Positions 11,671-16,043 of a stretch of DNA of 16,043 nt are shown here, one piece after another (positions within the stretch are counted from its first letter, which is position 1; the number at the start of each line of letters is the position of its first letter). A program made the translations under genes and the position numbers. The stretch spans positions 1-16,043 of the forward strand of contig CARTQV010000010.1 of the NCBI GenBank assembly GCA_949070545.1. The letters run 5' to 3'. Origin of the DNA: an uncultured Candidatus Saccharibacteria bacterium (GTDB lineage: Bacteria; Patescibacteriota; Saccharimonadia; Saccharimonadales; Saccharimonadaceae). The notes below the pieces were generated by a model, which ran no database searches, was not told the origin of the DNA, and saw only the letters and a program-made list of their open reading frames with translations.

Positions 11671-13908
11671 ATGCCAAAGTTTGAACTTGTTTCTAAATAT
11701 CAACCCACCGGCGACCAGCCTTTTGCGATTAAGCAGTTGACGGATGGCTTGAAAGCTGGTGTCAGAGAACAGACTTTACTTGGTGTGACTGGCTCGGGCA
11801 AGACCTTCACCATGGCGAATTTGATTCAGAACGTCCAGAAACCAACCTTGATCCTCGCCCACAACAAGACCTTGGCTGCCCAACTTTATGCTGAGTTTCG
11901 TGAGTTTTTCCCGAAGAACGAAGTGCATTATTTCGTCAGTTATTTCGATTATTATCAACCAGAAGCATATATCGCCAGCACTGATACTTATATTGAAAAA
12001 GATTCGGCGATTAACGACGAAATCGACCGTCTGCGTCATGCTGCCACGGTCGCACTGCTGACGCGGCCAGATACGATTGTTGTTGCGTCAGTATCTTGTA
12101 TTTACGGCATCGGTTCGCCGGACCATTATACCGAGATGTCTTTGCCGTTGATAAAAGAGAATGGAGTGTGGCGCATTGTTGGCACTTTGACGGAAAACTT
12201 TTTGAACTCTGCTAAGAAGGACGATACGCTGGCGGGCAGTAATTTGTTGATGGATACTCCGCAGGCCACGGCTAAACAAAGAGCTATTATAGGAGAGGAC
12301 TCTTCGCTTTTTGAGGGGATCCGGAGCCACGGCGAGGACGAGCGCGTCAGCCCTGCGACGGCAGGCGCTGACGACGCGCCCCGAGAAAAGTCGAAGAGTC
12401 CGCTGGCTAGTTCAGCACTTTCTCAGCAAGACTTCATAATTTATCTCGTCGCCATGCAATATCATCGCAACGACCTCGCTTTTGAACGTGGAAATTTCCG
12501 AGTGATGGGTGACACAATTGACCTTTTCCCCGCCAGCGGTGAGTGGGCTTATCGTTTTGAATTCGGCTTTGATAATCTCGAAAGTGTGCGTATCATCGAC
12601 CCTCTAACGGCCGAAACGCGCGAAAAACCTGATCGCATCCACATTTTCCCGAACACTCACTACGCTACACCAAAGGACCAACTTGAGCGAGCTTTGGTTG
12701 GTATCGAAGCAGAGTTCAAAGAGCGCCTAAAGTATTTTGAGCAGCACGAAAAGTTCCTTGAAGCTCAGCGACTTAGCCAAAGGACAAAATATGACCTCGA
12801 AATGTTGCAGGAAACTGGTTTTGTGAAAGGAATTGAGAACTATTCGCGCCATCTTGACGGACGCCGACCGGGCCAGCCACCCGCGACTTTGATTGATTTT
12901 TTCCCGCAAGATTTTTTGCTTCTGGTGGACGAAAGCCACATGACTTTGCCACAGGTCCGAGGAATGTATAATGGCGATCATGCTAGGAAGATGACGCTCG
13001 TGGACTACGGATTCCGCTTGCCGAGCGCACTTGACAACCGCCCGTTGACTTTCCCTGAGTTTGAAAAACGCGTACATCAAGCGGTTTACGTCTCAGCGAC
13101 GCCTGGGCCATATGAGCTTGAGAACTCACCGAAACCTGCTGAGCAAGTGATTCGCCCGACTGGACTGCTCGATCCCGAGATTGAGGTGCGTGGTTCTGAA
13201 GGACAGATTGACGATTTGATGACGGAGATTGAAGAACGGATCGAGAAAGGCGAGCGTACGCTGGTCACAACCTTAACGAAGCGTATGGCCGAGGACCTGA
13301 CGGATTATTTGAAGGAACGCGACATCAAGGTGGCCTATATTCATAGTGACATCGACACGCTCGAACGTGGGGATATTTTGCGTGATTTGCGCGCGGGAGT
13401 TTATGATGCGTTAGTGGGGATTAACTTGTTGCGTGAGGGGTTAGATTTGCCAGAAGTATCGCTTGTTGCGATTCTCGACGCCGACAAGGAAGGATTTCTG
13501 CGCAGCGAAAGTGCCCTGATTCAGACGATCGGGCGCGCTGCTCGCCATGAACGTGGGCATGTAATCATGTACGGTGATCATATTACTGAGAGTATGGAGA
13601 AGGCAATTTCCGAGACGAATCGTCGTCGTGAAATCCAACGAGAATATAACATTGAGCACAATATCACGCCACACTCCGTGAAAAAGGAAATTGGTGCAGG
13701 ATTGCGGGCAATTATCCCCGAGAAGGAAGAAGCCGCGCGATTAGATTTGAAGAAAGTTCCAAAGGAAGAGTTGCCGAGCTTGATAAAAGAGTTGCAAAGT
13801 CAGATGCAGCTCGCGGCGGCAAACCTCGATTTCGAGAAGGCAGCCATGTTGCGTGATCAGATCGCAGAGGTGAAGGGTACACAGACGGGGAAGAAAAAGA
13901 AAGGGTAG
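11671..13908 (+). CDS. uvrB: UvrB, excinuclease ABC helicase subunit, with ~80-residue insertion
   Basis: 745 residues against the usual 660-680. It receives damaged DNA from UvrA and, with UvrC, drives nucleotide-excision repair. Seen in order: N-terminal ATP site GVTGSGKT (38-45), the damage-probing beta-hairpin region YFDYYQPEAYIASTDTYIEKD (91-111), the SVSCIYGIGSP strand (141-150), domain 2 from QYHRNDLAFERGNFRVMGD, the helicase motif LLVDESHMT, SATPGPYE, QTIGRAARH and a C-terminal UVR segment (MQLAAANLDFEKAAMLRDQI). Between SLPLIKEN (157-164) and SQQDFIIYLV (251-260) lies an extra stretch of about 85 residues. Its second half (209-244) is encoded by a near-perfect palindrome. All core motifs are intact and the frame is open, so the gene is probably functional. 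Start at a leaderless ATG. Confidence 0.97.
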   Translation: MPKFELVSKYQPTGDQPFAIKQLTDGLKAGVREQTLLGVTGSGKTFTMANLIQNVQKPTLILAHNKTLAAQLYAEFREFFPKNEVHYFVSYFDYYQPEAYIASTDTYIEKDSAINDEIDRLRHAATVALLTRPDTIVVASVSCIYGIGSPDHYTEMSLPLIKENGVWRIVGTLTENFLNSAKKDDTLAGSNLLMDTPQATAKQRAIIGEDSSLFEGIRSHGEDERVSPATAGADDAPREKSKSPLASSALSQQDFIIYLVAMQYHRNDLAFERGNFRVMGDTIDLFPASGEWAYRFEFGFDNLESVRIIDPLTAETREKPDRIHIFPNTHYATPKDQLERALVGIEAEFKERLKYFEQHEKFLEAQRLSQRTKYDLEMLQETGFVKGIENYSRHLDGRRPGQPPATLIDFFPQDFLLLVDESHMTLPQVRGMYNGDHARKMTLVDYGFRLPSALDNRPLTFPEFEKRVHQAVYVSATPGPYELENSPKPAEQVIRPTGLLDPEIEVRGSEGQIDDLMTEIEERIEKGERTLVTTLTKRMAEDLTDYLKERDIKVAYIHSDIDTLERGDILRDLRAGVYDALVGINLLREGLDLPEVSLVAILDADKEGFLRSESALIQTIGRAARHERGHVIMYGDHITESMEKAISETNRRREIQREYNIEHNITPHSVKKEIGAGLRAIIPEKEEAARLDLKKVPKEELPSLIKELQSQMQLAAANLDFEKAAMLRDQIAEVKGTQTGKKKKG
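12297..12401. repeat. 105-bp palindromic element inserted in frame in uvrB
   Basis: The outer arms GGACTCTTCG (12297-12306) and CGAAGAGTCC (12392-12401) are perfectly complementary. Next inward, CTTTT..GGGG pairs with CCCC..AAAAG across a 3-nt internal loop. A GC-rich core of about 15 pairs (12342-12356 with 12361-12377, two bulges) closes a GACG loop. The length is exactly 35 codons with no stop, and the residues it encodes (about 209-244) are polar and low in hydrophobics. A left-arm segment (about 12319-12341) has no partner. It resembles in concept the Rickettsia palindromic elements that insert inside genes, without sequence kinship that I can show. No second copy is visible in this window. 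Confidence 0.8.
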
Positions 13909-13927
13909 ACCAGGAGCAGTCTCGCTA

Positions 13928-13956
13928 TTGACTTTTTCTGGAAAGTATGCTAATAT
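13928..13956 (+). promoter_or_regulatory. strong promoter of the unrecognised gene at 14017
   Basis: TTGACT (13928-13933), a 17-nt spacer and TAATAT (13951-13956), with TATGC before the -10. It starts 20 bp after the uvrB stop. The predicted start is near 13963. Confidence 0.85.
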
Positions 13957-13967
13957 GGTATTATAAC

Positions 13968-13991
13968 CTTGCAAAGGTTTGGTTTTGCAAG
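13968..13991 (+). promoter_or_regulatory. hairpin at the 5' end of the 14017 mRNA
   Basis: CTTGCAAA (13968-13975) pairs perfectly with TTTGCAAG (13984-13991) around an 8-nt loop, about 5 nt from the predicted start. Position and loop length match the hairpin at 10778-10806. There is no U-run. Confidence 0.6.
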
Positions 13992-14016
13992 CATCTTAAA
14001 AGAAGGGGGAAGATTT

Positions 14017-14628
14017 ATGCAAATTAAAAAAGTCACTGTGCACGAACTCTGCAACGCGATGTATGCCCGTTGGATTGCAGGAGTAGATACGGGTATCGCT
14101 GTTGCGTCCAATGGGAGCAACTATGGGCCAAAAGGCAAGCCAAAAATCCGCTTTATTTTGCCAGACGGTTATGTTTCTGTCCTGCCGGACGGAAAATTGC
14201 GCCCGTTTCTGGATGGGTATTGGATCCCAGATATTACGCGGGAGATTTCACCTCTACTGTCACAAAAAGCCAGAATATTTTTCGGAAGTCAGATAGTTGC
14301 TCCAGCTAAAAATCGCAAGTGTATAGATTTTCAGCTAGCGTATCATTACGATGACATTAGATATGTTTTAGTCAAGGATGTTTGTGTGACCTCAGAGGAA
14401 ACCCGTATCGGCTACAACGCTCTGGTAGCTGGGGCGTTGTATTCTGAAATTGGAAAGTCAGACTATCGTAGCAAACAGCCAACAGGATATGTGAATTATT
14501 TGATTTTTCCGATCGGGTATTGCGCAGCTACAGACGAGGTTGAGCTCGATGTGGCAAGGCGGCAACGAGCTCATAAGTGGCGTCGTTTGGCGGAGACAAT
14601 CCTCGGGCCAGTCGCAATCATTCCGTAA
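14017..14628 (+). CDS. protein of unknown function, well-expressed single gene
   Basis: 203 residues from ATG 14017, with GGGGG (14005-14009) 7 nt upstream; the in-frame upstream start at 13969 lies inside the leader hairpin and is rejected. I do not recognise the family. There is no signal peptide or membrane helix. The N-terminal part has VTVHELCNAMYARWIAGVDTG and a Gly/Lys-rich turn (SNYGPKGKPK); then come RFILPDGYVSVLPDGK and a mostly beta-like middle (IDFQLAYHYDD, YVLVKDVCVT). It closes with a basic helix (VARRQRAHKWRRLAETILG). Overall it is basic with several Cys (12, 121, 141, 185) that form no CxxC. It could be a cytosolic or nucleic-acid-associated protein. It has a near-consensus promoter, a 5' hairpin and a terminator at 14638, so it is transcribed alone. 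Confidence 0.75.
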   Translation: MQIKKVTVHELCNAMYARWIAGVDTGIAVASNGSNYGPKGKPKIRFILPDGYVSVLPDGKLRPFLDGYWIPDITREISPLLSQKARIFFGSQIVAPAKNRKCIDFQLAYHYDDIRYVLVKDVCVTSEETRIGYNALVAGALYSEIGKSDYRSKQPTGYVNYLIFPIGYCAATDEVELDVARRQRAHKWRRLAETILGPVAIIP

Positions 14629-14637
14629 TTGCATTAG

Positions 14638-14663
14638 CCCTGGCTATCATAGCTGGGGTTTTC
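14638..14663 (+). terminator. terminator after the unrecognised gene
   Basis: CCCTGGCTA (14638-14646) pairs with TAGCTGGGG (14650-14658), with two G-U pairs, around TCA and is followed by TTTT. It ends 12 bp before the cassette C3 tail box. Confidence 0.75.
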
Positions 14664-14675
14664 CTTCCTTCTTCT

Positions 14676-14717
14676 TCCTCCTACTATAGACACTAACTAG
14701 CTAGGCAACGGAGGGAG
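14676..14717 (-). repeat. cassette tail box, copy in C3
   Basis: 41 of 42 bp match 556-597. The single change (14708 a) makes the minus codon CGT instead of CGC, still Arg, so the protein ending LRCLAS-stop is unchanged. The conserved non-coding part after the stop includes TATAGT and AGGAGGA. Confidence 0.85.
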
Positions 14718-14893
14718 CGAGCGTAAGCTTGATGGAAATTACCACTGCCAGATACACTGACACCATTGTTATCAAAATTGAAGAAATAAGAGTATCCAGG
14801 CATAGGCACGGCAGACCTTGACCAATAGTTACCATATTGTCCTGAGCTACTGAGAGACTTAGCAGTGTTGAAGAAGATCCTCCCGCTGCGCAC
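14693..14893 (-). CDS. C-terminal surface-protein cassette C3 (silent, start-less fragment)
   Basis: A 66-residue minus frame starts VRSGRIFFNTAKSL, has GQYGNYWS in the middle and YSYFFNFDNNGVSVSG later, and ends ARSLRCLAS with TAG at 14693-14695. The layout is identical to C2 (573-779), but the core between the boxes shares almost no DNA sequence with it. The codon before GTG 14893 is CTA, giving ILVRSG, so the GTG is probably internal to a once longer protein. The frame runs only about 8 codons further upstream before a TAA. There is no Shine-Dalgarno, signal peptide or recognisable promoter on minus upstream (14894-14982). It sits alone between two plus-strand single-gene transcripts. It is probably a donor or relic; a functional micro-protein is a less likely alternative. 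Confidence 0.6.
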   Translation of the reverse strand: MRSGRIFFNTAKSLSSSGQYGNYWSRSAVPMPGYSYFFNFDNNGVSVSGSGNFHQAYARSLRCLAS

Positions 14894-14898
14894 TAGAA
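14882..14898 (-). repeat. cassette head box, copy in C3
   Basis: Identical over 17 bp to 768-784; the innermost 12 bp (GTGCGCAGCGGG on minus) also occur at 160-149. It marks the 5' boundary beyond which C2 and C3 share no sequence. Confidence 0.8.
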
Positions 14899-14982
14899 TC
14901 CGGTCATAAATTCGAGTATATTACTCTTATGCTTGTAGGCTTAGCCCTCTTTTTGTAGGAACAGAGAACCAATGCCTAGGAG

Positions 14983-15010
14983 TTGACTTTTATATAAAAT
15001 CTGATAAAGT
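14983..15010 (+). promoter_or_regulatory. promoter of the racemase-family gene
   Basis: TTGACT (14983-14988), a 16-nt spacer and TAAAGT (15005-15010) with TGA directly upstream as extended -10. The predicted start near 15017 leaves a leader of about 70 nt, in which I see no strong hairpin. Confidence 0.6.
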
Positions 15011-15089
15011 TATGACATAATGCGGTGGGGCGTAGCAACTTAAATCTTTGATTAAACCTCATCGACACTCAAGAATGGAGGGATTCTAT

Positions 15090-15893
15090 ATGAAAGAAAG
15101 TTTAAAAACCGTTTTGGAGCAAAAGGGCGTTGTTCTAGACTGGCATCGTCTGGGATTATTAACTGGGCTCAGTCCCGAATCGTCCAAAGAGTATTACAGC
15201 GAATTGTGCGAGAAAAATCGCACATGTTTCGGAGGGAACAATTGCCCGCAGTTCGCAACCGAGAACGTCAATTTTGGGCTCGTCGAAGCCTTGATGGATT
15301 TAGGTGAGTGGGACGCGCTCGAAGGTTACCTCATCGAACCGATGTCGCGCTTAGAAAAGTCTGGGGCTGAAGCAATTGCAGTTTGCTCGAACACGATTCA
15401 TCGTGTTCTTGATCACGCATGTAACGTGATCAATGTACCGATTATCCACATTGGCGATTGCGTAGCTGCAAAGATTGCTGAGTTGGGGCTTGAACGAGTC
15501 GGATTTCTCGGGACGAATACGACTATGTCGGAAGATTTTATGCTGAAACATCTCGCAAAATCTGGTGCACAGATTCTTCCGCCACCAAAGCAGTATCGTC
15601 GGCAAATCGACCAAATCATCTTCACCGAGCTTTGCAAAGGGGTCGTTATGAATAGCTCACGACATTTTTTGCTCGAAACGATAGCCTGTATGGTGGATCT
15701 CTACGATATTCAAGGAGTTGTACTCGGCTGCACCGAATTGCCACTCAGTATTTGCCGGGAACATCAACTTGATTACATTTCCAGTTACAAGGAAAAGCAT
15801 GGGAGGGAATTTTATTTCTTTGATTCGGAACAGATCCATGTTGCTGCTTTGGCTGAGTTTTGTCATAGTGGCAAGTTACCAGTATCGGTATAG
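15090..15893 (+). CDS. Asp/Glu racemase-family protein (probable aspartate racemase)
   Basis: 267 residues, slightly longer than the usual 230-240. The family is the cofactor-independent two-cysteine racemases (Asp/Glu/hydantoin type), which invert L- and D-amino acids. Seen: LGLLTGLSPESSKEYYSEL (21-39), matching the aspartate racemase start IGLIGGMSWEST..YY; the first catalytic cysteine in AVC99SNTIH; VPIIHIGD (116-123); GFLGT and TMSEDF (138-150); and the second cysteine in LGC214TELPL. Both catalytic Cys are present, so it is probably active. ATG 15090 has GGAGGG (15077-15082) 7 nt upstream; earlier in-frame starts lack one. It has its own promoter and terminator. D-Asp is used in some cell-wall cross-bridges, but no ligase gene is nearby, and D-Glu or another substrate cannot be excluded. 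Confidence 0.9.
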   Translation: MKESLKTVLEQKGVVLDWHRLGLLTGLSPESSKEYYSELCEKNRTCFGGNNCPQFATENVNFGLVEALMDLGEWDALEGYLIEPMSRLEKSGAEAIAVCSNTIHRVLDHACNVINVPIIHIGDCVAAKIAELGLERVGFLGTNTTMSEDFMLKHLAKSGAQILPPPKQYRRQIDQIIFTELCKGVVMNSSRHFLLETIACMVDLYDIQGVVLGCTELPLSICREHQLDYISSYKEKHGREFYFFDSEQIHVAALAEFCHSGKLPVSV

Positions 15894-15917
15894 TCGGTTC
15901 GTGTCAAGTTTAATCAC

Positions 15918-15949
15918 AAAAATCCCGAAGCGTTGCTTTGGGATTTTTT
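15918..15949 (+). terminator. terminator after the racemase-family gene
   Basis: AAAAATCCC and AAGC (15918-15931) pair with GCTT and GGGATTTTT (15935-15948), with one G-U pair, around GTT and end in a T-run. The rest of the region (15950-16020) shows nothing further. Confidence 0.85.
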
Positions 15950-16020
15950 ACTTGTGTTTCCTTCATTTATATCTTCCTTTTGCTTGGGCTTAGCAACGAT
16001 AAAAAGCCTCCAATCTAATC

Positions 16021-16043
16021 TCCCCTCCTCCTACTATAGACAC
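16021..16043 (-). repeat. cassette tail box, fourth copy cut by the right edge
   Basis: All 23 bases are identical to 551-573, the part of the tail box downstream of the stop codon on minus. A fourth cassette body (C4), also on minus, is therefore expected just beyond 16043. Confidence 0.75.

Noticed and set aside
13909..13927. Terminator directly after uvrB
   Set aside because: Only a 4-bp AGAC/GTCT pairing is visible, with no T-run; I do not call it.
556..14717. Integron attC sites or CRISPR repeats as the identity of the tail boxes
   Set aside because: No clear GTTRRRY/RYYYAAC pair with the right spacing, no integrase, and the copies are 14 kb apart without regular spacers.
573..16043. 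Diversity-generating retroelement as the explanation of the cassettes
   Set aside because: No reverse transcriptase, Avd or template repeat is seen, and the cores differ at all base types, not mainly at adenines. The C-type-lectin-like pattern alone is not enough.

Overview
The window looks like chromosomal DNA of a small-genome bacterium, most likely a member of the Patescibacteria/CPR and plausibly Candidatus Saccharibacteria. This is inferred from: tightly packed genes, overlapping starts, several apparently leaderless genes, small membrane and envelope proteins of no recognised family, and dispersed gene fragments of the RSG...YWS...SLRCLA type, which I associate with large paralogous surface-protein families in that group. 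TGA is used as a stop codon (1771-1773, 5656-5658), so this is the standard bacterial code and not code 25. No rRNA or other taxon-defining marker is present, so the assignment is tentative.

Layout. 1-1000 holds a divergent tRNA pair, Leu(CAG) on minus and Phe(GAA) on plus. They are flanked by two minus-strand C-terminal cassettes (C1 running off the left edge, C2 at 573-779) and a possible short non-coding transcript (about 795-910, minus). 1111-2456 is a two-gene operon for a CPTC-containing membrane protein and a DsbA-like oxidoreductase. It converges on hisS (3758-2463), which follows a bitopic Pro/Glu-rich envelope protein (5047-3782). Divergent from that is a GtrA-like membrane protein (5137-5658), followed by a small membrane protein and a terminator. 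6114-10728 is a likely operon lemA-htpX-polytopic membrane protein-ligA, with a perfect 11-bp hairpin between lemA and htpX. Next come a lipoprotein-like gene (10844-11581), uvrB (11671-13908) with a large in-frame insertion, an unrecognised gene (14017-14628), a third cassette (C3, 14693-14893), an Asp/Glu racemase-family gene (15090-15893), and the tail of a fourth cassette at the right edge.

Four observations stand out. (1) Promoterless, start-less C-terminal cassettes, all on the minus strand, share a 17-bp head box and a 42-bp tail box around a variable core; they look like silent donors for exchanging the 3' end of an expressed surface-protein gene. (2) A 105-bp (35-codon) palindromic element lies in frame inside uvrB. 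(3) LigA has lost all four zinc-finger cysteines and has altered NMN-pocket residues. (4) A TGTGN-TATAAT extended -10 recurs at nearly every promoter, and in four genes it lies only 6-9 nt upstream of the start codon, implying leaderless mRNAs.

Functionally the known genes cover translation (two tRNAs, HisS), DNA replication and repair (LigA, UvrB), extracytoplasmic disulfide chemistry (the DsbA operon), membrane protein quality control (LemA/HtpX) and D-amino-acid metabolism (racemase). The rest are envelope proteins without an assigned function.
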